DNA of 64,000 nucleotides from Sipunculus nudus (lineage: Eukaryota; Annelida; Sipuncula; Golfingiida; Sipunculidae): positions 58,909,676 through 58,973,675 of the forward strand of contig CM049316.1 in assembly GCA_026874595.1 (NCBI GenBank), read 5' to 3'. Positions 50,621 to 63,484 of the stretch are shown in pieces. The notes below the pieces were generated by a model. That model did not search any database, was not told the DNA's origin, and was given only the letters and a program-made list of their open reading frames with translations. Within the stretch, counting starts at the first letter, position 1. Each line of letters starts with the position of its first letter. Both the position numbers and the translations under genes were made by a program.

Positions 50621-51180
50621 GTTTAACAGTATCAAGCCTTGTCTGTTAGGTTTTTTTTGTTTGTTTTGCTGGACTGTATAATATATACTTTAAGGAGTTT
50701 GAAAACAGATCCTTTTTCATGCATAATCTTTAACACTAACAACATCAAATGACAATTCATTGACTGGAAATTTGTTATTGAATGAATATTTGTGTGGGAA
50801 AGGAGTTTTCAAAGAAAATAAAAGATTCAAAAACAACTAATTTTGGAAATATAGGATTTGTTAAGGGGCAATTGATGAAGGGATTTGGGTGGTCAAATAG
50901 GATGCAGGAATGTCCAGTTTGGAAATTTGACATATTAAAATCTTGACCAATATGATGGAAGGTCCAGAGAATATCTATATAGGATTTTGAATACTGTAGA
51001 TCCTCTAGTCACGGCCCTATGCCTGTTTATAGCCTATTTATATTTTATATTTAGTGAAAGGTTGGTTTTGTAAGTATTTCATGTGATGAGTTGTCAGTTT
51101 CTTGTAAAGATCAGGTCACGTTCAAAAGGGTATTGAGACTGGGCTGATCCTACAATGAGGAACCAACCATCTGTTGGATA
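50621..51180. other. AT-rich noncoding DNA
   Basis: No gene is visible. The right end grades into weakly related GGATCAGG units of the next minisatellite. Confidence 0.6.
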
Positions 51181-51189
51181 ACGGATTAC

Positions 51190-52290
51190 ATATTTGCAGG
51201 ATTTATATTAAAGTAGGGATCAGGAATTGTCCAGGGTCGCCCATCTGTTTGATTGAGACTTATCTTGCTACAATTTAATGAGTGGATCAGGATTTATCCA
51301 TTTGAGGATGTAGGGATCATCCATCTCCAGAATTTAATTTAATATAGGAATCAGGGATCATAATTCTGGTGGATTCAATTTAATATAGAGATCACAGATT
51401 ATCCACCTGCAGGATTTATATTAGTTTTGGGATATCAGAGATCATCCACCTGCAGGATTTAGGATAGAATAGGGATATCAGAGATCATCCACCTGCAGGA
51501 TTTAGATTAGAATAGGGATATCAGAGATCATCCACCTGCAGGATTTAGATTAGAATAGGCATCAAGGATCATCCATATGCACAATTTAGATTAATTTTGA
51601 GATATCAGGGATCATCCACCTGCAGGATTTAGATTATTCCTGGAATCAAGGATCATCCTTATGAGGGATTTAGATTAATTTAGGGATATCATGGATTATC
51701 AACCTGTAGGATTTAGATTAGTATAGGGATCAAGGATCATCCATCTGTCGGATTGAGACTTATTTTGTTACATACTTAATTGGAGCACCAGGATTTATGT
51801 AGTGATTAAGGCCCACTATGCATCTGTAATACTTAGGAAGTATTTTATATGACAGATAAATGAATTGATCAAGAATGGTGGGCAAATGGACCTTAACTTA
51901 GGTGGCATCTCATTATGAATAATGCAGAGGATATGTATGGAAGAACATGGTCTAGGTTAATCAAGGGATCAAACACCATCTATCTTCAGGATTTAAGATC
52001 AGTGCAAGGAGGGATCATCAAACTTTAGACTAGACCAATCAGGTCAGGGATCCTTCAGCCATAAGATTTGATGCGGTAATATCAGGGATCACCCATTAAA
52101 GGATTTGAGGCTATTTAAGAACATGTTGACGGATAGATTGTACATCAATCCGCAGGATTCAAGATTGATGAATAAATAGGTCATGCAGGTCACTAAAGGA
52201 TCAAGAATCCCTCTTCAGCTGTATTTAAATCTATGCAGGTTTATTTAATGAAGGGATCAGGGGTCATCATCTGAGGTATTCTGTGGTCAA
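51190..52290. repeat. 43-bp minisatellite with decayed flanks
   Basis: The unit GATCATCCACCTGCAGGATT-TAGATTAGAATAGGGATATCAGA is well conserved at about 51425-51560 (three units, each with a PstI CTGCAG) and increasingly diverged to both sides for some 20 units. The pattern indicates growth from the centre. Confidence 0.9.
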
Positions 52291-53000
52291 TTTTACCATT
52301 TTTGTCTTCTTTTTTTTTTCCTAACCTGTGAACTGCCATGCATGGCTGTGGCCAACAGGCCACTGATCAAAGGACTTTTCTCAAGGTCAGACCGATAGAT
52401 GATTGATTGGGTTACATTCACAAAGAAGTCCTGGGTCTTTGAAACTTCTTTAACAGTTGTTACCATAACAACAGAATATCCATATTGGGGTATAGTGACA
52501 TAAGTTATGTTTAGACCTGGAAGGAGGGCATATAAACCAAACAAGAAAGGATTAAGGTGAAGTCTCAAATTATCTTGAATTTTATGCTAAACTTTGAGCT
52601 TAAATCCCTTCATGGGAACCTCAGCTGTATCACCTGCCAAAGGGTAGTTTCAGTGTCACCAGGAAACATGTAGCGCCATCTGCAGTATATTGACTAAAGC
52701 TGGGTAAACAATACTTAAAGGAAATATGGGTAGGAAACCAATGCAGCAAAAAAAAAAACCCAAAATATTGTGTACTTTCATTTAGATTTATGTGAATAAA
52801 AAATATATAAACATATATGAAGGAGGATTTACCAGAAGTTATTTGCAGGGTAACTTTATTTGAAATTTACATTCATTACATAATTTTTTTTATTAATTTG
52901 CAACTTGTGGAGGATTAACCCATATTTCATCATGAATATTTCAAATAAACATTATAAAGTTTTATATTTCAATTAAAAAACAACTTCTAACTTATATATT
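52291..53000. other. AT-rich noncoding DNA
   Basis: Contains a CTCF-like AGCGCCATCTGCAG at 52672-52685. A 91-codon minus-strand frame at 52293-52568 has no recognised features. Confidence 0.55.
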
Positions 53001-53007
53001 TATATAT

Positions 53008-53492
53008 ACTGAATTAGAAGTTTGCAGGTCAGACCAGAAACTTTCCCATTCACTGAATTAGAAGTTTGCAGATTAGACCAGAAACTTTTCTACTTATCAA
53101 ATTACAAGCTTGCAGATCATACCAGAAACTTTCCCACTTACTAAATTCATAATTTGCAGGTCAGACCAGACACTTTCCCTTTTACTGAATTCAAAGTTTG
53201 CAGCTCAGACCAGAAACATTCCCACTTACTGAAATCGAAGCTTGCAGGTCAGAACAGAAACTTTCCCTTTTACTGAATTCAAAGTTTGCAGCTCAGACCA
53301 GAAACATTCCCACCTACTGAAATCGATGCTTGCAGGTCAGACCAGAAACTTTCCCATTCACTGAATGAGAAGTTTGCAGATTAGACCAGAAACTTTCCCA
53401 CTTACTGAATTCAAAGTTTGCTGGGGCTGACCAGAAACTTTCCTACTTACTGAACTGGATATTTGCAGGGGCTGACCAGAAACTTTGACACA
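53008..53492. repeat. 44-bp minisatellite
   Basis: About eleven units of ACTGAATTAGAAGTTTGCAG-GTCAGACCAGAAACTTTCCCACTT. Two adjacent pairs (near 53165-53250 and 53255-53340) repeat the same variant order, indicating a two-unit duplication. Confidence 0.95.
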
Positions 53493-53494
53493 TT

Positions 53495-54015
53495 AAGAAA
53501 TAGAATTTTTTCTACCACAATGAGACATGAACTGAAGGTGTGGTTTGGAAGTCTGGTGGTGATGTGTAGATTTATGGCTGGCCTTTGCAGTCTGGCAAGG
53601 TAACAAGCTAACAGCCACAGCACAGGTCTGTACTGATAAATGGGATGGTTTTTTGGCATGTGTACCAGTCGTTGTGATGAATCTGTCATGGTCAGTTGGG
53701 CCTGTTTGTACTGAGAGACTGCCCCAGCCCCGGTTACCTGTTTGGATGCTGCAGGGGTATTAGTAAAGGTTGTGCACTGAAGTGGTTTGACGGAGGGGCG
53801 TTGGGGCTGTAGCTTTGACTGTTCAGCACCCAACAGCACACCTGCCTACCCATACGTTCTAGCTGACTGGTTTACTGTAAAATATTTAGCCTGCTGACCA
53901 TGTACTGTGACCAGTGGTGGAACTCATGCATAACATAGCAGTACTCAGTGCTGAGTACAGGCTGGGTACATTGCTGAAGGGCTGGTACTGACAGGGCTAC
54001 CGCAACTGTCATGTG
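53495..54015. other. GC-richer island, candidate conserved noncoding element
   Basis: Complex sequence directly after the minisatellite, with a minus-strand frame of 130 codons (53447-53839) that starts in the repeat's flank and lacks recognisable domains. GTACTCAGTGCTGAGTAC at 53941-53958 is a perfect 18-nt palindrome. Confidence 0.35.
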
Positions 54016-54244
54016 AATGGTTCTGTTCTATTTATTTACTGCCACTAAAAAATTATGAATGAAAAATTACCCCCCTTTCCCTCATCCCTTATTCATAGCT
54101 CAGAGTTATCAAATAGTTGCTTATCAATTATGTACCGCCAAATGAGTGATTTGTTACAATCAGTACACCTGAATGAATAGCGGTGATTGTGACCATACAG
54201 TGTTTTATTGTGAATGGATGGTTACAGATGTTTTCTGGTTTTTG

Positions 54245-54660
54245 TTAATTCTTCAACTATCATCATCTTGTTCAGCATTGTTTCTGCTTTTGTCATCTTT
54301 ATCGCAATCATCATCATTATCATCATCCTCCAAATCTGGGTGATATCATCATCTCTTTTTGTCATTATCTTTCATCAACCTCATCATCCACCTCCTCTTC
54401 TGCTTTCATCATCATCATCATCATCATCACCCAAAACTACATGATATAATCATACTTTATCATTTTCATCATCTCTTCTTTTATCATCATTATCATTATC
54501 ATCATCATCTGCAGTCATTCCCAAAATTTAGTTGATATCATCATGATCCCCCACTTCTGTTATCATCATTTGCATCATCATCATCTCTTATCATCATCAT
54601 GTTCTTCTTCCATAATCATCATCATCATTTTGTCATCATCTTTTATCATTCTTTTATTTT
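54245..54660. repeat. TCA/ATC-rich imperfect trinucleotide tract
   Basis: Long runs of TCATCA and TTATCATCATC are interspersed over 400 bases, with short frames rich in Ser, Ile or His by composition only. Confidence 0.92.
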
Positions 54661-55630
54661 CCATTAACACCATCAAATTCAATAAAGAAATAACCACAAA
54701 TACAAGTGGGAATGTACAATGTATTTATGTTTATATGAATGTATAACATCACACTTGTGTCCATCCCTGATTTTCAGTTTATTCCCAGTAAGTACATGGA
54801 CCTGCAGTTGGCAACCATTCAGACCAAATAAAATTTTTGTGTGTAATATCAGGAGTTATTCTCACATAATATATACTGTGAGAGGTAAATGAATCCTTTT
54901 TTTATCCCAGATGTGGAAAAAATATCATATTCTAAATAATAACTAAAGAAAAAATATGTTTTTCTTGACTGCATGTCGGCTGAAGAATAGAAAAAAAAAA
55001 TTATTGAATAATAAAACATCATCTTCCAAGTCATCTACCTTGCAATATGTGTACAATATTTTTTCTGTTGCCTGGAGAGGAACTTTTTGTTTGCAGTAAA
55101 AGGTTAAGAAATTTATAATACATGACTCAAATGTAAGGTCACATGAGTCACTTTTCAAATAATATGATACTTGGTAATATCTGCAGTGGCAAGAAAATTG
55201 TATCCAGCACATGATTTTCATTCAACTGTAAAGTTGAAGTTGATATTTTGGCATGGGCAGCATGGAGTCTGGAGTTAATTTGTTACTTTTTCCTATATAC
55301 AAACGAAATTTTTCACAAAAATTATAAGCCATACTGTAAATCAAAGAATTTCTCACGACAAAACATAAGCAGTGGAAATGGATTGTAAAATCTTATTGTT
55401 TTATTGAAAGATAAAAAATGACTTGATGATCAAATATTTTATGCTCCATCTAGATTACTGGGAAATATGCTGTATATAGGAATTATACCTGAAATATTGA
55501 GTGTTCAAGGTAATGGCAGGGTTTCTGACACTTATTTATTGCTTGAGTTTAAGTTTTAATGCTGTTCATAGTTTTGTGCTCAATCTTTCTAAAATCTCTT
55601 ACAGAATAAGAAAATTTCATAGGGATAAAA
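54661..55630. other. AT-rich noncoding DNA
   Basis: Overlapping short frames on both strands only. No exon, array or transposon end is recognised. Confidence 0.65.
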
Positions 55631-55631
55631 T

Positions 55632-56092
55632 GCCTTCTTTGGATGTGCATACAAAATTGTTTGTGATCGATTATGCAAAAGTGCAATCAGTTTAATCGAT
55701 TAAGATAGAAAACGACCAATCATTGATATAATCGATTAACAGGCAAACCGCTAAAAACACCAAATATGTTACCTGCTGACAGCTTTCAATACATTTGATG
55801 CAAGAAACAACAGAAACGTTAAGAGGATGTAATTTGCCTGGTGGCCATGTCTGCCGAGTCCAGTAGTCTCACACTTGTCACTTTACACAGAACATTATAT
55901 AGTTACAAATTTGTATTTTAAGAATATTGACTGTTAGTGGCACTGTGTATTGAATGAAGATGAAGCTAACCAGTGATGTGCCAATTAATCGATAATATCA
56001 ATGATTGGTCGTTTTCTTTCATAATCGATTAAGTTGATTGCATTTTTGCATTATTGATCACAAACAATTATGTATGCACATGCAAAGAAGTC
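55632..56092. mobile_element. Large inverted repeat (foldback-like element)
   Basis: Left arm 55632-55744 and right arm 55977-56092 are reverse complements over about 113 bases with scattered mismatches. Shared blocks include CTTCTTTGSATGTGCATACA, AACGACCAATCATTGATAT and the palindromic TAATCGATTA. The 232-base spacer is unrelated AT-rich DNA. No transposase is present. It is either one foldback MITE or two opposed copies of a small element. Confidence 0.8.
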
Positions 56093-56420
56093 ATATTGTC
56101 TGGCTGAAATATTTTGCTCCTGTCAAAGATGTAGGAGAGAGCAGACGCAAAGTAGTGAACAACATTAAAACTGAACTGTGTGCAGCGAATAAGTAAGTGT
56201 AAACCAACCAACCACCACATTTACCCCTCTGCATGCTGTTAATATTTTAAGTATATTATACACAACAAATTTGACAGTATAACATAAGGTAAATAAAACA
56301 ATCAAATAATTATCAATCATCTGTTGTTTTATTTCAGTCAAGCATTGAACATGATTTTACAACCAATTTCTACCACTACTGCTAACCACATCATAAACAA
56401 GAGCACCGCAAATGTGCATA

Positions 56421-56920
56421 ATACGCCTGTCTTATGATCTCTGACCTCATTAAATATGCATACAGTCTGCTGAGGAATTTAATTTGCGGTGAGAAACTCT
56501 ATTGGTAAATATGTATGGTGAGTTTTATGAAATTTTATTGGATTTTTGTTAAGTCAACACAGTGCCTCCAAAGTGCGGTTACCTCTGACCTCATTAAATA
56601 TGCGTGGATTTTGCTGGAAATTGAACTTTGGTGAGATATTTTATTGATTAGCATTTCTGATGAGTTTTATCAAAATCCTTCATATTCTTCATAAGTTATA
56701 CAGTGACACTATAAAGTAGCCTAGTGACCTGTGACCTTACTAAATATGCGTGGATATTGCCCATAATCCAACTCAGGCGAGATAATCTGTTGGTAAGTAG
56801 TTATGGTGAGTTTCTTGAAAATCCATCAAAGTTCCAGTAATTTATCTCGGCAACACTAAAAGTTAATGGACAGATGGACGGTGGGTATACCATAATTCTC
56901 CTGTCATATGACAGGCGTAT
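56421..56920. mobile_element. 500-bp MITE with 17-bp terminal inverted repeats
   Basis: ATACGCCTGTCTTATGA (56421-56437) is inverted as TCATATGACAGGCGTAT (56904-56920) with one mismatch. Inside are three tandem modules of about 145 bp, each opening with GACCTCATTAAATATGCGTG or a variant (near 56443, 56587 and 56732) and containing GGTGAGTTTTATGAAAWT. It has no coding capacity. A perfect DR1 motif lies inside at 56725-56737. Confidence 0.88.
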
Positions 56921-57640
56921 AAAAAGTTGTGTTGTCAATCATTAGGCCATCTGAATCTTAAGTTTTATATGTACAGGGTTAGAAATAATCCAGAAAGCAT
57001 AAACCCATAATCTGCAGTTAAGAGATGAGAGCTGATCTCTTAATTTCTATCAAGATTTCTTCTCTTTTGCCTTTGAGGTGCTGGCGGGTATTATACTGAG
57101 CTGAGCTATGATCGACCTTCAGATCCCAAGTTCAAAAGTTGACCACTAGGGGGTGTCATGTACCCCTAAATAATAAAGAAATGTTCATAAAGATTAATTC
57201 CTGGTATTATGGTCTGAAATACGGATCTTAATACCTGGATGGTAGATTTGTATAAAGAATATAGGATATCTTAAGCTTTTGCATTCAAAATATGAAAATG
57301 TAAGATCTCCTAGATCTCTAAGAGATAAAAGAATCACATTTGTTGGCCAAATTTTCTGTTCAGTTCTGGAAATGGGATATTTATTGTTGTTGATTTGAAA
57401 ATATAAATATCTGAGATTAAATGCCTAATATGTGTGAAATTATTTTGTATTTCAGAAATAAAAGATCACCATGTGAATTTTTTGTATAACATTTGTCAGT
57501 ATTCAGAAATCTTTAAAAAAAATACTTTGTCTTAAAAACATTAAAAGATTAACAATATTTTAACAAATATTCCTCAGATAATAATTCCAGGAACCATTCT
57601 TTTATGTATAATCCCCAGACAAACGTTTCTGTCTTTGAGT
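56921..57640. other. AT-rich noncoding DNA with a strong CTCF-like site
   Basis: CCACTAGGGGGTGTC at 57143-57157 is close to the CTCF consensus. No gene is visible. Confidence 0.55.
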
Positions 57641-57644
57641 CTGC

Positions 57645-58540
57645 ACATTAAAGGCAGACCATCTTGCCATTTCCGCTTGTCACAGTCTTGTCATTTCCAC
57701 AGTGTCGTAGTGCTCGTAATAGTTGTGCACTCATGGGCAGTAAGCGGCCAGGAGCTCTATTGTCTGACCTGCTACATAATTTATCATCAATAGCTGAGAA
57801 TGGTTGGACATTGGATCTAGGGTGATGGATCCCATGACGTGGGAGGTCGGGGAAGGTCAGGGTGAACGCTCCTTCAGTAAGAAGCAGCGATGCTGGGATT
57901 AAACTTGAAGAATGCTTAAGGTGACCAAATAAACTTGAGTTGGATTCAGTATTAACTTTCAGTGCTGTCTCATTATTTAGCAGCTCCCCCCACTCTCGTG
58001 CTTCTGAGTACGCTAAGGACAGGACAGCAATGACCAGCATGCCCAGAGCTGCTGATGTGCTTCTGTGGCGTGTTAGAATAAGCCACCAATGCTGACCACA
58101 TCCGCAGGGCTGTCACAGACTGGCCATTAAGTTATGCACTTAGACAATGCTGCCACAGACAGCTTTTGACACCAAGTCCATTACATGTGATACATATATT
58201 ATTTCACACATTCTTTTTATTGTCTCTGTTCCGCAGCTGGTTGCGGTATGTCTGTGTCATTCTATTGTCTCACTAATGAGACAAACAACTTTGAAGTCCC
58301 ATTGGACTGGCCGCTTCATTGTTAATCAACTAGTGACCTGCTATTGTTATAGACAGCTATAGTGGACTGATGGAAACACTGGACATCACTGGCCATCCGT
58401 CTGCTAGTATGTACACATATCAAACACAATGGCAGATACAGAACCAGTTCTTCATGGAGCCAGCCCTCCAGTTCTGACTCAGAATGGCGGCCTCAAATCC
58501 CTACAGTGACCTTTGTGTGTCTGTTTAATCATTTTATGAT
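57645..58540. other. GC-richer island, candidate conserved noncoding element
   Basis: Complex sequence with a 130-codon minus-strand frame at 57648-58040 and a 71-codon + strand frame at 58147-58362. Neither shows a domain or signal I trust; the first has a hydrophobic start (LVIAVLSLAY) resembling a signal peptide, a weak hint of coding. Regulatory DNA is preferred. Confidence 0.35.
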
Positions 58541-59049
58541 AAAAGTACTTATGGTAATATTTTGTGGATATTTCATGGTATTTCTTATCCTGTTAAATTT
58601 GACTATTACTTTACTGTATGGAGGGAAAATGAGAACTCAGTATATTAAGTGAGAGCACAGCCATGTCCATATCAGTATTCTTACATCGTACAGTTGCCTC
58701 CTTCTGCCCATAGATGGCTCTGCTGTTTGCCCATCCCCAAGCTCTGGCTGTGTCTGCAATATCTGCCACATACTAAAGTATATGTTCATGAGCTGCCTGT
58801 ATTTTGGTATCCTTGTTTGAATAATAAGGTTATATAATACATTTTTGTAAGAATAATTTAACAAGATCGACACTTGAACTATATACTTGCTGTTCTGTGT
58901 TGTTATTTCCATAAACCAAGCTGTCAAATTAATTAAGAGATACAAATTTAATTCAATTAACTTCTGATTATTTCTTTTCCTTTGTTAAAAAAAAAACCCA
59001 TAATACCATCAGATTAGATTTGTCAGATAATTTAGTCTTGATGTCATTA

Positions 59050-59054
<5 letters not shown>

Positions 59055-59096
<42 letters not shown>

Positions 59097-59109
59097 TAAT
59101 AATAATAAT
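59055..59109. repeat. (TAA)n microsatellite
   Basis: About 18 TAA units with one A-rich interruption. Confidence 0.97.
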
Positions 59110-59445
59110 TCAAAATATTTGACATAATATTATATCATCTTAAATTGTTGTGCAATTACACTATATTAACTGAAAGTATAAATAACCATTTAAATAAATG
59201 ATCCCTCTGGTCACATAATTTATAATGCATTATAATAATAGTGCTTTTGAAGATACAAATAGGACATGGCATGTGGTTTACCAGCTTGTTCCTGGAATGT
59301 GCTCAATCTGACACGTATGCATTTATCTTACTACAGAATTGTGTTTTTTTTTGTACATAGAATTAATATTAATCCCTAACTTAGTTTATAATGGGAACTG
59401 TATATCTTCTCACATAGAAACCTTTTATATTATAGTATATATATA

Positions 59446-59447
59446 TG

Positions 59448-59520
<73 letters not shown>
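59446..59520. repeat. (TA)n microsatellite
   Basis: At least 32 uninterrupted TA units after a short TATG interruption; a smaller TA run follows at 59683-59702. Both strands give trivial Tyr-Ile frames. Confidence 0.97.
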
Positions 59521-59522
<2 letters not shown>

Positions 59523-59702
59523 ATTCCTTCAAAAAGCAAAAAGACTTTGCTGACCTTCAAAAAAATTATGCAGAAATGATGAAACAATGCAAAGCGTGTT
59601 AAAATTGTAACAAATATAAGCTCGTTGGATCACTCACCCACTCGTTGGATCTTCCTGTCATTTTTGGAAATGGAGAACCCTGATATATATATATATATAT
59701 AT

Positions 59703-62280
59703 CACTGTGTAATTGTGTATCACTAAAAATACATTTTCTAGGCACATGTGCCTTTCAAACATATTAAAATAAGACCCCCATTTCCAGGCATGGTGATGAT
59801 TTCTGTTGAAATAATAATAAAATGTGTCAAAAGGTGATATGTTAAATATTCTTGTTAAAAGGATTTCATGCCAAAGGTGCATGGAAATTTAACTATACAA
59901 GGCCTACATTATAAAAGGCATGTATAAGTGTTCCTTTAATTATCCATCATTGCAAATGTAGGAATTTTAAATATCAGCAAAATAGGGTTTTGAATAATTA
60001 TTTAATGCTGTTCAATAAATTAAGTAAAAGACATGAAACAGTTTCATTTGTTTGACATACAATTAAAATATTGAGCATATATTGCCATAACATATTGCCA
60101 AAAAAATGTGACAAAAATTGTGATGATTTGTAAAAGCAAGAAAAGGTTGATAACAAAATGACACAGAAAAAAATGGTAAAATCAGAATATCTTAAATGTA
60201 AAGGGACAATGACACAGTTAGGTGAAAGATCAAAGGTTATTCTAGCAGAATTTTGTCACACTGATAATCAAGCTTTTAATTAACACTCTTCAAAAATTGC
60301 ATATAGAAAAGACAAATATATTTGTCAATATTTGTGAATTGAAGTGTATTTATGTGTATTTATACATCATATAAACAGTATTTCATTCTCCATGTTAAAT
60401 GTCCAGTTTTGTACGAATATATCATGTTTTAAATAAGGTCTGATAGACTCTGCTCATTAATATTCATAAGATGTTCATATGTTGTTGTTTAACAAGCAGT
60501 AAAAGAGAAAATGTAATTGCATTAATTTTGCCTGGAGTCCTTTGAGCTTTCACGAGACCTGTGTTAAATTTGGGAAACAAAATGAAATAAAATTGCCTGT
60601 AAAGTGCACACACATTCAGTCAAAATTTTATTCAAGAGTTTTCTGGTGCGGATGTCAAACATCATATGTGCGGAATTATTTCCAGTTGCAAACAGGAATA
60701 TTTTCAGTTTTAAAACACAATTCTTTATACAGCTTACTGGCACATTATATAATATTGTAGAGGTAGTCCAGGTTTGAATGGTCCATTTATTATTAAACAA
60801 TAAAGACTACATGAGGACTTTTACATTACTGAAAATAGCATTTGCACAAAGAATATATTTTAGTCTTTCATATATTGCAGTATATAATGTACAAAATTAA
60901 TCAAGGAAAAGAGGAAAAGTTCACTCAATATATAATTTATATAAACTTACTTCTTAATAGTTTTGGCATATTAAATTGTTAAATAATAATACAGAATTTT
61001 GATAATCAGGATAAAAGTTAAAAGGTAATGTATATAAAGACCCAAAAATTGTATAATCATGAAGTATATTTCATGTGCATATGTCAAAAGTGAGTTGATT
61101 GCACAGATAAAATATAAGTAAATGCAAGTTAATGGGCATTGTACCTTTTGCAGTGCTTGATCAGATGATAGTGAACTTTTAAATTCCTTAATGTGTAAAA
61201 TGTTCCATAGAGAAAAACTGCATTCTTCAGAAGAATTTATTTTAATTTCAATAAATCACTTGCTGCTAAACGTGACAGCATTTGATTAATGTTTTTTTTT
61301 TATTCATAAATATAATTTTTACTACATACTGGAGAGAAAGAATATAACCATGCATATTTGTTCTCATATTTTACAAATGGCCTTTTTCCTGGATGGCCTA
61401 CTACCCTGATGATATCCTGGAACAACCATCCATAATTTAAATACATCAGCATGGCATATGGCTCAACTTGGTATAACAAAGTGTGCTAATCATATAAACT
61501 GTTCATGTAAATTACAAAAGTATATATAATTTACTTGAATAAATGTGATACTTACTGATCAGGGAATATGAGTTAATTTGGAAATATTCCTCACATTATA
61601 TACAGAGATAGAATATAACATCACAATGTTTAAATACAGGACTAAGAAATTTTATGATCCTTATATACCAGTTCCACATACCTCAAAGTAATTGACATAT
61701 TCTTATCAATAATGTCACAATACTGAAGTCAATTTATCTATCATTCTTTAGATATTGTCATACTTCTTGGAAAAGGTAGCTTTGGTCACTTCAACAGGGA
61801 TCGTCCAATTAAAGAAAGAAACATTAACTAGGTTTAAACTTCCAAAAATCCATTTCCACAGTGCTTGTATCCCTAATAATTTCTGTAAATTAAAAAAAAA
61901 TTATATTTTGTATGATATCAAGTTGCTTCAGTTATGAATCCTTATTTCACCAAAAGTTATATACACTTTTTTTAGGGGTATGTCATTGTTAGAGTATAAC
62001 CCATAACTCATGGTGCATTAAAGGCAAGTATTATAGAACCTACAGTATATCCACAAGACTACAATTTTTCTCCAGAGAGTGTTATCAGAGGTTAATATCA
62101 ATACATTTCTCGAGTTGTAATGGTGAAATGAATTGTCTGGTGAATTGCTTGGCTATACATAGCACTATTTGTAAATATATAATAATATAACTGGGTGACC
62201 CTGTGGCTAACAACAGGGTCACCTAGAGTCTCAGATAAGAGGGAAGGAGGGGTGGTGTTGTGCTGCTTAATCTGTCCCAG
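59703..62280. other. AT-rich noncoding DNA
   Basis: Low-GC sequence without arrays, transposon ends or splice-bounded frames that I can recognise. Frames up to 78 codons are unremarkable. Confidence 0.65.
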
Positions 62281-62284
62281 CAAT

Positions 62285-62645
62285 TTGTAGAGGCTGAAGA
62301 GGGTCTGTAGCAGTCAGTGGCAGACTAATTGTTGAGGAACGGCTGTCCCAACCTCCCCTGAAAGCCTCTTGAACCCTGGTCCCAAGGCTGCTCCTGAGAG
62401 GTGCGGCATGGTTCTGTTGCTGGCACAGATCCCGAGTCTCACACTAACTGACAGACAGGCAAAGTTTCCCTACTACTCCTAACACTTAGTTCACCTTACG
62501 TTGCTGGGGTCAGATCTCAGGTAGCTGAGGTCGGGTTAAGTCAAGCTGCATAGACCAGCCTCTGAAGTGCTGCAAGGTCTCCCTGCAGTGCTGCTCCAGG
62601 TGACCATGAAGGGTCATCCTGAGACAAATTCCATCAGAAACCTGG
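62285..62645. other. GC-richer island, candidate conserved noncoding element
   Basis: A compact block of complex sequence with CAGGTGACC and AGGTAGCTGAGG motifs and no coding frame. Confidence 0.35.
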
Positions 62646-63480
62646 GGATAGTGTTTAACATATAAACATATAAAGGTCATTTAAGAGGGCCCATCTGATG
62701 CACATAGAAGTCTGTATCACTAGATGTTTGGGTCAGACTCTAAACCCTGCGAGCTACCTCAGTGGTTATTAATGGACATTTGTGTCAGACTTCATTTGTT
62801 AATGGTTTGATAGACTTGACTGGCCCTTCAACATTAGGGAGTAAAGGCCACATATCACCTGACCCCAATGGTATTTTTGGCGTAACAATGATCAGTTTAA
62901 TCACCTGAACCCGATGAATTTTTATATTAAAAATATCTAAAAATAATTTTCCTGGTTTTTTTTATCCTTTAAGAGTAACAGCTATAATGTTTCAGGTACA
63001 GTGTGTGTATATTTGTGTTGATAACTGTGTCTCTGTATGAGCTTCATCTCTTCTATTTGATAGGAAAACCAAGTGGCCAAGAACAAGAAATCACACTGAT
63101 TAATTAGATTCCATTTATAATCTTGGTGTTTTTTTTTAGTTATGTTAAAGGATAACATACTCAGCAGAACACAGACAGAAAAAAAATCCTGCTATAACAA
63201 GAAGTAAAAGAAGTTAATTATGATATTGAAGTCATACAGTTGGTTGTACCCAGTCAATAGTAAAAAAAAAAAACTTTGGCAAGGGGATCAGAAAAAAAAT
63301 TGATGGATGTTCATGAAATTCTAACCCAGGTGTCATTCTAAGGTCAGTATGGATGGATGACATACTGTAAGTGGCTAAGTGCAGGTAAAAATAATTGATT
63401 TTCAGTGTAATGGACACTTCAGTCATGAAATATCAAAAGATAGTATGTCCCAAAATAAAAACTGCAGTATCCAAGAAATT
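62646..63480. other. AT-rich noncoding DNA
   Basis: Nothing beyond short A-runs and short frames is seen. Confidence 0.6.
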
Positions 63481-63484
63481 GTAA

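Noticed and set aside
57648..58040. A 130-codon minus-strand frame with a signal-peptide-like start as a secreted-protein gene
   Set aside because: No domain, cleavage context or splice support is visible, and it lies in a complex island with open frames on the other strand too.
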